Source of the DNA: Polaribacter sp. Z022 | Lineage (GTDB): Bacteria > Bacteroidota > Bacteroidia > Flavobacteriales > Flavobacteriaceae | Assembly (NCBI RefSeq): GCF_023555495.1 | Contig: NZ_JALCZO010000006.1 | Coordinates: forward strand, 150,248 to 214,247 | Reading direction: 5' to 3' | Length of the DNA: 64,000 nucleotides | Shown: positions 1 to 8,267 of the stretch, in pieces | Numbering within the stretch: position 1 is the first letter of the stretch | How the letters are laid out: each line of letters begins with the position of its first letter | The notes under the pieces: model-generated | What the model was told of the DNA's origin: nothing | The model's input: the letters and a program-made list of their open reading frames with translations, nothing else | Databases searched by the model: none | Program-made: the position numbers and the translations under genes

Positions 1-2
1 CA

Positions 3-692
3 ACCATGTTATTTGGGTTATTCTTTGGTAGGAAATCTGCTTTAACAATTACAGCCACTACTTTTTTAACTGCTATTATTTTAGCTTTTGCACATCAAAA
101 CTGGTTAGATCCAGAAATTGCAAACTTACAACCTGTTTTAAATTCTTGGTGGTTATTAGTGCATGTTTCTATTATTGTTGCTAGTTATGGACCTTTTTCT
201 TTAGGAATGATTTTAGGAATCTTTGCTTTAGTTTTAATGGCCTTTACTAATGAAAAGAACAAAAAGAAAATGGACTTAAACATAAAAGAAATTACCATAA
301 TTAATGAGATGGCAATTACTGTTGGTTTAGTAATGCTTACTATTGGTAACTTTCTTGGAGGTATGTGGGCTAATGAAAGTTGGGGACGTTATTGGGGTTG
401 GGACCCTAAAGAAACTTGGGCTTTAATTTCTATTATGATTTATGCTTTTGTATTGCATATGAGATTAATACCTGGTTTAAGAGGAAGGTTGTCTTTTAAC
501 TTTGCTGCTGCTTTTGCTTATTTATCTATTATGATGACTTACTTTGGTGTAAATTTCTATTTATCTGGCTTGCATTCTTATGCAAGTGGAGATCAAGCTG
601 TAACACCAAAAGAGGCTTACATCTATATTGGAGCACTAGTTTTACTTACAGTAATAGCTTCATTTAAATACAAGAAATACTTTAAAAAGTAA
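3..692 (+). CDS. ccsA: CcsA/ResC-type cytochrome c assembly protein, C-terminal part (5' end outside window)
   Basis: This integral membrane protein handles haem for cytochrome c maturation (System II) at the outer face of the inner membrane. The tryptophan-rich motif WGRYWGWDPKETW, about residues 126-138 counted from the ATG at base 6, is the haem-binding WWD signature of the CcsA/CcmC/CcmF family. Several hydrophobic helices flank it, and conserved histidines occur in the helices (for example in VHVSII and VLHMRL). The frame stays open to the window edge. Bacteroidetes usually carry a fused CcsB-CcsA protein of about 1000 residues, so the ATG at base 6 is probably internal and only the last quarter is seen. 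The next gene follows after 60 bases on the same strand. Confidence 0.85.
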   Translation, partial: TMLFGLFFGRKSALTITATTFLTAIILAFAHQNWLDPEIANLQPVLNSWWLLVHVSIIVASYGPFSLGMILGIFALVLMAFTNEKNKKKMDLNIKEITIINEMAITVGLVMLTIGNFLGGMWANESWGRYWGWDPKETWALISIMIYAFVLHMRLIPGLRGRLSFNFAAAFAYLSIMMTYFGVNFYLSGLHSYASGDQAVTPKEAYIYIGALVLLTVIASFKYKKYFKK

Positions 693-752
693 CGATTTAA
701 TTTAGCAAGAAAATGTATTTTTGCTTTTGATTAAAAAAAATAAAAAAACAAT

Positions 753-1268
753 ATGTTTCATAAAAATATAAAATTAATTATAGCAGGTTTACTTACTGTT
801 TGGGCTGTTTATCAATTTACTCAAGTAAATATAATGAACGGAATTTCTATCTTACTTTTAGCTGGAATTTTTGTGTTGTTGTACTTTAAGAATGAATTTA
901 TTTTAATGGCTTTTTTACAATTGCGTAAACAAAACTTTGAAGGAACTAAAAAATGGTTAGGATACATTAAAAATCCTGAGGCTGCATTAATTACTAAACA
1001 ACAAGGTTATTACAATTATTTGCATGGAATTATTTTAAGTCAGACTAACATTACTCAAGCTGAAAAATTTTTACGTAAAGCTGTAAAATTAGGTTTAGCA
1101 ATGGATCATGATTTAGCAATGGCAAAATTACAATTAGCAGGAATTGCAATGACTAAAAGACGTAAACGTGAAGCTACTAACTTAATGGCTGAAGCTAAAA
1201 AATTAGATAAACACGGAATGTTAAAAGAACAAATGCAAATGATGAAACAACAAATGAAAAAGATTTAA
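753..1268 (+). CDS. Small membrane protein with a TPR-like C-terminal half (DUF2892-like)
   Basis: The protein has 171 residues. Two hydrophobic segments lie at roughly residues 7-24 and 28-45 and should anchor it in the inner membrane. A helical, lysine-rich region follows. Residues about 80-145 read like a pair of tetratricopeptide helices (AEKFLRKAVKLGLAMDHDLA, then AMAKLQLAGIA). The C-terminus ends in a methionine- and lysine-rich helix. No catalytic motif is visible. It follows the cytochrome c assembly gene and ends 22 bases before a strong hairpin terminator, so the two may be co-transcribed. The function is unknown; a scaffold role is only a guess from the TPR-like helices. Confidence 0.75.
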   Translation: MFHKNIKLIIAGLLTVWAVYQFTQVNIMNGISILLLAGIFVLLYFKNEFILMAFLQLRKQNFEGTKKWLGYIKNPEAALITKQQGYYNYLHGIILSQTNITQAEKFLRKAVKLGLAMDHDLAMAKLQLAGIAMTKRRKREATNLMAEAKKLDKHGMLKEQMQMMKQQMKKI

Positions 1269-1290
1269 TTCTTTGTTGATTACTGATATA

Positions 1291-1318
1291 AAAAAATCCG
1301 CTTTAAAGCGGATTTTTT
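1291..1318 (+). terminator. Rho-independent terminator after the small membrane protein gene
   Basis: A perfect inverted repeat, AAAAAATCCGCTTT/AAAGCGGATTTTTT, starts 22 bases after the stop codon. It gives a GC-containing stem flanked by an A-run and a T-run. Confidence 0.9.
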
Positions 1319-1373
1319 AGTTTTATAAATTTATCTAAAAAATTATTCTAATTCTTTAAGCTTGCAAACTAGT

Positions 1374-1534
1374 TTAGCCCTGATAGAAATGACATCCTTT
1401 TTATGCTATATTAGGTTCTGTATTACTTACAAGGAAAAACTACCTTTTCTAAATATAAACAGATGTTAAAACAAATTCAGCATAAAAAGATATAATGGAT
1501 AGCAGGAAATAGCTTCTAAAAAAAAGCTAATTCC
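1374..1534 (+). repeat. Structured intergenic element A (relative of the elements at 6449, 45190 and 50637)
   Basis: It lies between two convergent genes. It contains GAAATGACATCCTTTTT and, after a loop of about 70 bases, AAAAAGATATAATGGATAGC. The arms TTTTTATGCT (1398-1407) and AGCATAAAAA (1479-1488) are perfectly complementary. CCTG (1379-1382) can pair with CAGG (1503-1506). The 3' part GGAAATAGCTT (1505-1515) can pair with AAGCTAATTCC (1524-1534) with one mismatch. No ORF covers it. From memory, similar sequences are common between genes in Flavobacteriaceae; whether it matches a named RNA such as flavo-1 cannot be tested here. The strand is set by analogy to the other elements. Confidence 0.55.
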
Positions 1535-1542
1535 TACTACTA

Positions 1543-3153
1543 TTATTTTAATCTGGTTAAGCTTAGATCTTGATTGTATTTTACAATAAATAACCCTTTG
1601 TTTTCTGAAGTTCCAAAAAGTTTATTATTATAATCAAATTTGCTTTCTATTCTATAAGAAGCGCCTTCTTTAAAAGTATATTTTAAATCTTTACCAGATG
1701 CTAATCGAATTAAAATATCGTAAGTAATATCAAAACCTTTTGTTGCGTAATAAGAAGGCAAAGCATTATTTTTTCTAAAATATTGCTTATTAAATAATTC
1801 TGTTGACGCAGAAGATTCATCTACATATTCATCACTTACGTACGTTAAATTAACTTTTGCTAATTTTAAATTGGCAATTTTATTAAATGCACGTCCTTTA
1901 TTATAAGTAAATACAGTAACATTTGTAGAATCAGGCAAGCTTATTAAGCTGTTAATAGCATCAGCAACTAAAACATCATCATTAGATGTTAAAACAACCC
2001 AGTTATTTTCATTAGGTTTTAAAATTTCTAAAAAACGATCTTTTGCAATATAACCATCTTTAGGTTTTAAAACATTTACTACATTTATAGAATCATGAGA
2101 TTCTAAAGATGCTTTCATAACATTATTAGAAATATTAGAAGTTGTTTTACCATCTCCTACTAAAATTAAATTCCCCTCTGTATAACTTTCTTTTATAAAA
2201 GTTGTAAGTTCTTCTCTAAAAACACTTTTCTCTGGAGAAGTTTTTATTAGTTTAGATGAAGAAAATTTAGATTGTTTTTTTGAATAATGTGGAAATACTA
2301 CAGGAGTATTAACGCTACTTGCAATTACTTCTGCTTCTTCAGAATAAAGAGGGCCAATAATTACGTCATTATCATTTAAATTATTTTCTTCTAAAATATT
2401 TTTAATTTTAGTTCCTTTCTTTTCTGTATCAAAAACATTTAAATCTATTAGAATACCTTGTTTTCTTAAAGAATCAATTGCTATTTCTGTTCCTAAATAA
2501 AAATCAGTTACAATATTAGCTAGCCTACTGTTTATAAAAAGGTCTTTAGATTTTATTGTATCATTTTCATTGGTTTTAAAAGGAAGTAATAAAGCAACTT
2601 TTAAAGAGACCTCTGCATCAATTACATCTTCATAAATATGTACTTCAGTTTTCTCCTCTCCTTCTTCAATCTCTTTAATCTTAATAATTTGACCAACTTT
2701 TAAACCTTCAGAAAGTTCTGGGTTTAAAACAATCATTTCTTCTTGAGTAACATTATAAAAACGAGTAAGACTGTAAAAAGTATCGCCTTTTTTAACTTCG
2801 TAAACAACGAAATTCTTTTTTAATTCCTCTAAAATAGATTCTTTATCAGTAGTAACTTCATCAACTATTGTTGGGTCTATCTTTTTAGTTTCATCTATTA
2901 CTACATCATCTTTTTTAGTGTTATTAGTAGCAATCTTTTTATTTGGAATTACAATTATAGTATTAGCTTCTGGTTTTCTACCAACATCAGGATTTAAGCG
3001 AAGTAAATCTTTGGTTTTCATATCCAAACTTTTGGCTATGATTTTCATAGTTTCACCTTGTTTAACCTTATAATTAACATACTTTTTTTGCTGACCGCAA
3101 GAAACAGTAAATGTTAAAATACATAGAAAAACAAAAAACTTTACATGTTTCAT
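1543..3153 (-). CDS. LysM-domain lipoprotein with a periplasmic ligand-binding (PBP-I-like) domain
   Basis: The start used is the ATG at 3153. A longer frame from 3168 would overlap guaA, and the 3153 start gives a clean lipoprotein signal peptide (MKHVKFFVF... with lipobox TVSC, lipidated Cys about residue 19). Two LysM modules follow: YKVKQGET... near residues 28-72 and YEVKKGDT... near 115-158. They are separated by an acidic/lysine linker. The remaining ~350 residues resemble type I periplasmic binding proteins (LKVALLLPF, NDVIIGPLYSEEAEVIASSV, YATKGFDITYDIL). LysM binds peptidoglycan N-acetylglucosamine chains, so the protein is probably tethered to an envelope membrane and bound to murein. 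The ligand is unknown. It starts 5 bases after guaA stops and is probably co-transcribed with it. Confidence 0.85.
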   Translation of the reverse strand: MKHVKFFVFLCILTFTVSCGQQKKYVNYKVKQGETMKIIAKSLDMKTKDLLRLNPDVGRKPEANTIIVIPNKKIATNNTKKDDVVIDETKKIDPTIVDEVTTDKESILEELKKNFVVYEVKKGDTFYSLTRFYNVTQEEMIVLNPELSEGLKVGQIIKIKEIEEGEEKTEVHIYEDVIDAEVSLKVALLLPFKTNENDTIKSKDLFINSRLANIVTDFYLGTEIAIDSLRKQGILIDLNVFDTEKKGTKIKNILEENNLNDNDVIIGPLYSEEAEVIASSVNTPVVFPHYSKKQSKFSSSKLIKTSPEKSVFREELTTFIKESYTEGNLILVGDGKTTSNISNNVMKASLESHDSINVVNVLKPKDGYIAKDRFLEILKPNENNWVVLTSNDDVLVADAINSLISLPDSTNVTVFTYNKGRAFNKIANLKLAKVNLTYVSDEYVDESSASTELFNKQYFRKNNALPSYYATKGFDITYDILIRLASGKDLKYTFKEGASYRIESKFDYNNKLFGTSENKGLFIVKYNQDLSLTRLK

Positions 3154-3158
3154 ATATT

Positions 3159-4694
3159 TTATTCCCATTCTATAGTTGCAGGAGGTTTAGAACTGATATC
3201 ATAAACAACTCTATTTACACCTTTTACTTGATTTATAATTTTATTAGATGTTTTTTGCAAAAATTCATAAGGTAAATTTACCCAATCTGCAGTCATTCCA
3301 TCTGTACTTTCTACAGCTCTTAAAGCTACTACTTTTTCATAAGTTCTTTCATCACCCATAACTCCAACAGAATTTACTGGTAATAACATAGCACCTGCTT
3401 GCCAAACACTATCATACAAACCGTCTTCTTTTAACCCATTGATAAAAACAGCATCTACTTCTTGTAAAATTCTTACTTTTTCTGCTGTAATATCTCCTAA
3501 GATACGAATTCCTAATCCTGGACCTGGAAAAGGATGACGTCCTAACAATTCTGGATCAATCCCCATAGAAGCACCAACTCTTCTTACTTCATCTTTAAAG
3601 ATCATTTTTAATGGTTCAACAATTTTTAATTTCATAAAATCTGGCAATCCACCAACATTATGATGACTTTTAATTGTTGCAGAAGGACCTCCATTAACAG
3701 ATACAGACTCAATTACATCAGGATAAATAGTTCCTTGAGCCAACCAAGTTACATCTTTAATTTTATGCGCTTCATCATCAAAAACTTCAATAAAAGCATT
3801 ACCAATAGCTTTTCTTTTCTTCTCTGGGTCTGTTACACCTTTTAATGCTTCTAAAAAACGTGCAGAAGCATCTACTCCTTTAACGTTTAATCCCATTCCT
3901 TCGTATCTTTTTAATACAATTTCGAACTCATTTTTACGTAAAAGTCCGTTATTTACAAAAATACAGTAAAGATTGTCTCCAATAGCTTTGTTTAATAATA
4001 CAGCTGCTACAGAAGAATCTACTCCTCCAGAAAGTCCTAAAACAACTTTATCGTTACCAACTTTTTCTCTAATATCTGCTACAGTGTTTTCTACAAAACA
4101 TTGTGGAGTCCAAGTTTGCTCTACTCCTGCTATTTTAACTAAAAAGTTTTCTAATAATTGTTTACCGTCTTTAGAGTGATAAACTTCTGGGTGAAATTGA
4201 ATTGCATATGTAGTTTCTCCTTCAATTTTATAAGCAGCATTTTCTACATCTTTTGTACTTGCCAATAATTGCCCATTGGTTGGTAATTCTTTAATAGTAT
4301 CTGAATGACTCATCCAAACCTGACTACCTTCTGAAATTCCATCAAAAAAAGATTCATCACTTTTTATAAATGATAAATTAGCTCTTCCATATTCTCTTGT
4401 GTTAGAGGGTGCTACTTTACCTCCAGAAAAATGAGCTAAATATTGAGCTCCATAACAAACCGCTAAAACTGGTTTCTTACCTCTAATTTCTGATAAATCA
4501 GGATGTAAAACATTTTCTCCTCTAACCGAATTTGGGCTACCAGATAAGATTACCGCTTTAAATTCTGATTGGTTTTTAGGTGGATGATTAAATGGATGAA
4601 TTTCACAGTAAATGTTTAATTCTCTTACTCTTCTCGCAATTAATTGTGTGTATTGCGATCCGAAATCTAAAATAAGTACGTTGTGTTGTTGCAT
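3159..4694 (-). CDS. guaA: GMP synthase (glutamine-hydrolysing)
   Basis: The enzyme converts XMP, ATP and glutamine to GMP, the last step of guanine nucleotide synthesis, in the cytoplasm. The class I glutamine amidotransferase domain has nucleophile Cys80 ([10 protein letters not shown]) and a FHPEVYHS histidine/glutamate motif near residue 168. The ATP-pyrophosphatase P-loop [10 protein letters not shown] is near residue 220. The C-terminal dimerisation domain ends in the typical [11 protein letters not shown]. Length is 511 residues, normal for bacterial GuaA. The frame also opens at a TTG at 4700, but the ATG at 4694 gives the family-typical N-terminus [17 protein letters not shown]. The LysM lipoprotein gene follows at once. 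Confidence 0.97.
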   Translation of the reverse strand: MQQHNVLILDFGSQYTQLIARRVRELNIYCEIHPFNHPPKNQSEFKAVILSGSPNSVRGENVLHPDLSEIRGKKPVLAVCYGAQYLAHFSGGKVAPSNTREYGRANLSFIKSDESFFDGISEGSQVWMSHSDTIKELPTNGQLLASTKDVENAAYKIEGETTYAIQFHPEVYHSKDGKQLLENFLVKIAGVEQTWTPQCFVENTVADIREKVGNDKVVLGLSGGVDSSVAAVLLNKAIGDNLYCIFVNNGLLRKNEFEIVLKRYEGMGLNVKGVDASARFLEALKGVTDPEKKRKAIGNAFIEVFDDEAHKIKDVTWLAQGTIYPDVIESVSVNGGPSATIKSHHNVGGLPDFMKLKIVEPLKMIFKDEVRRVGASMGIDPELLGRHPFPGPGLGIRILGDITAEKVRILQEVDAVFINGLKEDGLYDSVWQAGAMLLPVNSVGVMGDERTYEKVVALRAVESTDGMTADWVNLPYEFLQKTSNKIINQVKGVNRVVYDISSKPPATIEWE

Positions 4695-4794
4695 GCGCAA
4701 AAATACTATTTCAGATTAAATTTTAATACTGAAATTTGTTTTTTTTAGCACTAATTAGAATTCGTGTGTATTTCTAAAGAATTAGATTTAGAAA

Positions 4795-5859
4795 TTAGTA
4801 CTTATAAACAATAGCATTTAGGTTCATTCCTGCACCAACAGAAGCAAAAATTACTACATCTCCTTTATTAATTTCATGGTTTTCAATTTCTCCTTTTTTA
4901 ACCAAATCTAATAAGGTAGGTACTGTAGCAACAGAACTGTTTCCTAATTTGTGTATACTCATTGGCATAATATCTTTAGGAACTTTCTTTTTATACAATC
5001 TAAAAAAACGTTTTATAATTTGTTCGTCCATTTTTTCATTTGCTTGATGGATAAAAACCTTTTTTACATCATCTATAGAAACTCCACTTTTATCTAATGC
5101 TATTTTCATAGCTTTAGGTACATTTATAAGCGCAAACTCATAAATTTTTCTTCCTAACATTTTAATATAGCGTATATCTTTATCTGCTTGTTTATTAAAA
5201 GATTCTCCGTAAAAAAGATAATATGCTTCTTCTTTAGCAAAAGTTTGAGTTGCATGACTTAAAATACCTGAATCGTTTTCTTCTGTTGCTTCTACAATAC
5301 AAGCTCCTGCACCATCACTAAAAATCATAGAATCTCTATCAAATTTATCTACAACCCTAGATAAAGTTTCTGCACCAATTACTAAACATTTTTTTGCAAT
5401 ACCAGCTTTAATAAATGCTTGGGCTTGTATAACGCCTTCTACCCAACCTGGACAACCAAAAAGAATATCATATGCTACACAATTAGGGTTTTCAATACCC
5501 AATTTATATTTTACTCTTGTTGCTAAACTTGGTAAAATATCACTTTGTATTGCTCCTTGTTTTACATCGCCAAAATTGTGAGCTAAAATTATATAATCTA
5601 ACTCTTCTGCATTTACATTTGCGTCTTCTATTGCTTTTTTACTAGCTAAATAAGCTAAATCTGAAGTGTTTAGTTCTGGTTTTGCATAACGCCTTTCTTC
5701 AATACCTGTAATTGCCTTGAATTTTTCTATAATTTCATCATTCTTTGCATTAAAAGAAGAACCATCTTCATTTAAAAAATCTTCTTTTAAAAACTCTTTG
5801 TTTTCTTTTTTTACTGAAGGAATAAAGGCTCCTGTACCAGTTATTTTTGATGAAATCAT
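4795..5859 (-). CDS. 3-oxoacyl-ACP synthase III-like (KAS III) family enzyme
   Basis: The protein has 354 residues with a thiolase/KAS III fold. The catalytic triad is visible: Cys136 in DILFGCPGW, His near 271 in FIHQANEKM, and Asn near 307 in HKLGNSSVAT. The family condenses an acyl-CoA with malonyl-ACP. Homologues outside fatty-acid initiation make polyenes, quinolones or other acyl products. No fabD, fabG or plsX neighbour is present, so this is probably a second KAS III rather than the housekeeping FabH. The acyl substrate cannot be read from the sequence. A perfect 24-bp palindrome lies about 70 bases upstream of the start. Confidence 0.85.
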   Translation of the reverse strand: MISSKITGTGAFIPSVKKENKEFLKEDFLNEDGSSFNAKNDEIIEKFKAITGIEERRYAKPELNTSDLAYLASKKAIEDANVNAEELDYIILAHNFGDVKQGAIQSDILPSLATRVKYKLGIENPNCVAYDILFGCPGWVEGVIQAQAFIKAGIAKKCLVIGAETLSRVVDKFDRDSMIFSDGAGACIVEATEENDSGILSHATQTFAKEEAYYLFYGESFNKQADKDIRYIKMLGRKIYEFALINVPKAMKIALDKSGVSIDDVKKVFIHQANEKMDEQIIKRFFRLYKKKVPKDIMPMSIHKLGNSSVATVPTLLDLVKKGEIENHEINKGDVVIFASVGAGMNLNAIVYKY

Positions 5860-5926
5860 AATTGAGAATAAGTATTATTTTATTGAAAAAATACAAGCAC
5901 TAATTTACGATTTCTTGCAATTAATA

Positions 5927-5950
5927 ATTTTATTTTAGCTAAAATAAAAT
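5927..5950. promoter_or_regulatory. Perfect 24-bp palindrome upstream of the KAS III-like gene
   Basis: ATTTTATTTTAG is followed directly by its exact reverse complement CTAAAATAAAAT. It is centred about 80 bases before the start codon at 5859 and 54 bases after the stop of the haemoglobin gene. It could be a repressor operator, or a weak hairpin ending the haemoglobin transcript; no T-run follows it on the minus strand. Confidence 0.4.
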
Positions 5951-6003
5951 GATATTCAAAACGATAATTTTTGAGAAATATCTATTAAATAAAAAAGTTT
6001 AAA

Positions 6004-6384
6004 TTAATTATAGACACCTAGTTTTACCTCCATAACAGTAGCAATAGACCTTGCTCTATTTTTCATGTTGTGAGAAATTTCTCCAGAAAAATTGGCATCG
6101 ATTGTTTGAAACAAATACGATACCCAAATATCAAAATGCTCTTTTTTAAAGGTTACAAAAACATTCTTATCAACATGTTTTTTCATTACATTATTTTCAT
6201 AAGTATGTGTATCAAATAATATATCATTCCAAAAATCTGAAATAATATTTAGATGTTCTTCTAAGTGATTTTGAGCAACAATATCTTCGAAAAAAGGTAT
6301 CATTTTTTGATCTGCTAATAATTTATCATAAAACTTAGTTATTATAAATTTGATATCTTTTCTTGATGAAATATCTGGTGTCAT
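6004..6384 (-). CDS. Group III truncated haemoglobin
   Basis: The protein has 126 residues, the usual length of group III (P-type) 2-on-2 globins. The expected proximal haem ligand is His83 in FKKEHFDIW, matching the family pattern EHFDxW. The helix LEEHLNIISDFWNDILF and the motif YENN are also typical. Group III globins bind oxygen or nitric oxide with haem in the cytoplasm; their roles are debated and include redox and stress functions. The gene stands alone between the KAS III-like gene and cdd, all on the minus strand. Element B (6449-6526) lies just upstream in the opposite orientation, so any promoter must lie in or beside it. Confidence 0.9.
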   Translation of the reverse strand: MTPDISSRKDIKFIITKFYDKLLADQKMIPFFEDIVAQNHLEEHLNIISDFWNDILFDTHTYENNVMKKHVDKNVFVTFKKEHFDIWVSYLFQTIDANFSGEISHNMKNRARSIATVMEVKLGVYN

Positions 6385-6448
6385 ATTTTGAATTTAATAT
6401 TCTGAAAGATTATAAAATAATTGCCAATAATGTTTAAAGTTGCTATAT

Positions 6449-6526
6449 GCGTTAGGGATTGAAACGGCATCCTTTTTGTTTTTTTTTTAAACAAAAAGAT
6501 ATAGTGTAAAGCCCGTTAAAACGCCC
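6449..6526 (+). repeat. Structured intergenic element B (GCGTTAGGGATTGAAAC family)
   Basis: Three nested stems can be drawn. The outer stem is GCGTT (6449-6453) with AACGC (6520-6524). The middle stem is AACGG (6463-6467) with CCGTT (6513-6517). The inner hairpin is a perfect 10-bp CTTTTTGTTT (6472-6481) with AAACAAAAAG (6489-6498). The core GCGTTAGGGATTGAAAC differs by one base from the element at 45192. The 3' core AAAAAGATATAG is shared with it and nearly shared with the element at 1374. There is no ORF. It lies antisense to the flanking minus-strand genes. Confidence 0.65.
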
Positions 6527-6537
6527 AAATAAAATAT

Positions 6538-7020
6538 CTACAAATAAGAACTATCAAAAGAAAATGGAAGCAAAGAAAGTAATGATTCTGTTTTAACAAC
6601 CTCTCCTTCTTCTCCCATAAAAATTAATGGAAATGATTCTTTTTGATTGATTTCATACTCAGATAAAGTTTGTCTACAAGCTCCACAAGGACCTACAGGT
6701 TTATCAACTTTAGAAATTGAAGAACTTGCTGATATAGCCAATTTTTTTATTTTCATGTTTGGATATGTAGAAGCTGCTTTCCAAATAGCAACTCTTTCTG
6801 CACACATACCAGATGGATATGCTGCACTTTCTTGGTTGTTTCCTAAAATAACTTCTCCATTATCTAATAATAAAGCTGCACCAACATTAAATTTAGAATA
6901 AGGAGCATATGCTTTTTCTCTTGCTTCAATTGCTTTATTCATAAGCATATTGTCTTCTTCTAAAAGTTCTGAAATATCTTTATAAATAATTGCTGAAGTT
7001 GAAATTTCAATTTTTCTCAT
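6538..7020 (-). CDS. cdd: Cytidine deaminase
   Basis: The enzyme deaminates cytidine/deoxycytidine to uridine/deoxyuridine in pyrimidine salvage. Zinc-site residues are visible: Cys73 with catalytic Glu75 in GMCAERVA, and Cys112 and Cys115 in PCGACRQTL. The N-terminal substrate-binding segment YAPYSKFNVGAALL is typical. Length is 160 residues, slightly above the homotetrameric type because of an N-terminal extension of about 25 residues; a downstream start at Met25 or Met27 is possible. It lies downstream of porV but is separated from it by a terminator-like hairpin, so it may have its own promoter. Confidence 0.95.
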   Translation of the reverse strand: MRKIEISTSAIIYKDISELLEEDNMLMNKAIEAREKAYAPYSKFNVGAALLLDNGEVILGNNQESAAYPSGMCAERVAIWKAASTYPNMKIKKLAISASSSISKVDKPVGPCGACRQTLSEYEINQKESFPLIFMGEEGEVVKTESLLSLLPFSFDSSYL

Positions 7021-7034
7021 AAAAATCTGTTCGT

Positions 7035-7064
7035 CAAAAAAAGCAGCCTTTATTGACTGCTTTT
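7035..7064 (-). terminator. Terminator after porV
   Basis: Read on the minus strand, AAAAGCAG pairs with CTGCTTTT and is followed by a T-run. It lies 36-65 bases beyond the porV stop codon and before cdd. Confidence 0.75.
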
Positions 7065-7099
7065 AAATGTTGTATAAACTTACTAAAAATAATTGACTT

Positions 7100-8227
7100 T
7101 TAATAATCGTCAAACACTTCTCCTAAATCAAATGATAAAGAAAAACGTAGTGAATTTTCTAAAGGATTATTTACATCTGAAGAGTTTACTAAATATGATA
7201 AATCAATATTCATTGCATTGGTTTTAAAACCACCTCCTAAAGTAAAATATTGTCTATTACCTTTGTCTGCACTTTCATGAAAATATCCTGCTCTTAATGC
7301 AAAAGCTTGATTGTATAAGTACTCTGCACCAAATGCGTATGTAAATTCTTTTAACTCTTCACTAAATCCTCCTGGAGCATCTCCAAAAGAGCTAAAGATT
7401 CCTTCTACCCAACCTTTATCTACCTCAGAACCATCTAATTGTGGAGTTGGCACTAAAAGTTTTGTAAACTCTACGTTAGTAGAAATTGTATTGTAATCAT
7501 CTAAAATAAAATCGAAACCACCTCCTAATTTTAAATTAGTTGGTATAAAATCTTCATCACCAGGAGTGTAAGAAACTTTTGGTCCTATGTTAGAAATATT
7601 AAATCCTATTCTGTAACGTCCGTTAAAATTACCATAGTTTTCTTCAAAAGATTGGTAATATCCAGAAACATCTACAGCAAAAGAATTTATTGGTTGTAAA
7701 GAGTTTCCAGCTGTACCATTAAATGCAAGGTTAGATCTAATATATTTTAAAGATACACCTCCAGAAAAAGTTTCGCTTAATTTTAATGCATAAGAACCTG
7801 TTACTACAAATTCGTTAGGGTTAATAGTACCATTTGGGTTACCACTACTATCTGTTAAATCTATTTGACCTAAAGAAAAATATTTAAAATCTGCACCCCA
7901 AGCAGCATTATCACTAAACCTATTTATATAAGAACCACTTCCTATAAAAATGTCATCGGTTAAATTACGTAACCAAGGAGAATATGTTATACCTGTTTTA
8001 ACTTGTCTATTACTAAATGCTATTTTTGCTGGATTGTGAAAAAGAGAAAATGCATCTGCAGTTGTTGCAACTCCCATATCTCCCATTCCTCCTGCTCTAG
8101 CATCTGGAACAATTAATAAAAAAGGTGTAGCAGTTGTTATTCCTCCTGTAACTTCTGTATTTGTTTGTGCAGAAATTTTTACACTTACAAAAGCACATAG
8201 TAAAAAGTAGATTCCTAATTTTTTCAT
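7100..8227 (-). CDS. porV: Type IX secretion system outer-membrane protein PorV (LptO family)
   Basis: PorV is a FadL-like outer-membrane barrel. In the type IX secretion system it binds C-terminal-domain cargo after translocation and hands it to the sortase PorU. The protein has 375 residues with a cleavable signal peptide (MKKLGIYFLLCAFVSVKISAQ). The diagnostic N-terminal stretch PDARAGGMGDMGVATTADAF is present, and alternating β-strand patterns run to the C-terminal SLSFDLGEVF. It starts 40 bases after porU stops on the same strand, the common porU-porV order in flavobacteria. Most T9SS cargo would depend on it. Confidence 0.95.
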   Translation of the reverse strand: MKKLGIYFLLCAFVSVKISAQTNTEVTGGITTATPFLLIVPDARAGGMGDMGVATTADAFSLFHNPAKIAFSNRQVKTGITYSPWLRNLTDDIFIGSGSYINRFSDNAAWGADFKYFSLGQIDLTDSSGNPNGTINPNEFVVTGSYALKLSETFSGGVSLKYIRSNLAFNGTAGNSLQPINSFAVDVSGYYQSFEENYGNFNGRYRIGFNISNIGPKVSYTPGDEDFIPTNLKLGGGFDFILDDYNTISTNVEFTKLLVPTPQLDGSEVDKGWVEGIFSSFGDAPGGFSEELKEFTYAFGAEYLYNQAFALRAGYFHESADKGNRQYFTLGGGFKTNAMNIDLSYLVNSSDVNNPLENSLRFSLSFDLGEVFDDY

Positions 8228-8267
8228 TTGATATTATTCTGATTTTTGTTTGACAAATATCTAAATT

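Noticed and set aside
1504..1534. Hairpin read as a terminator for the LysM lipoprotein gene.
   Set aside because: On the minus strand the T-run lies in the loop rather than after the stem, so it is not a standard terminator; it is described as part of element A.
4698..4705. A TATTTTTG box on the minus strand just before guaA.
   Set aside because: It ends only 3 bases before the ATG at 4694, which would place transcription start inside the gene, and no TTG lies at the right distance.
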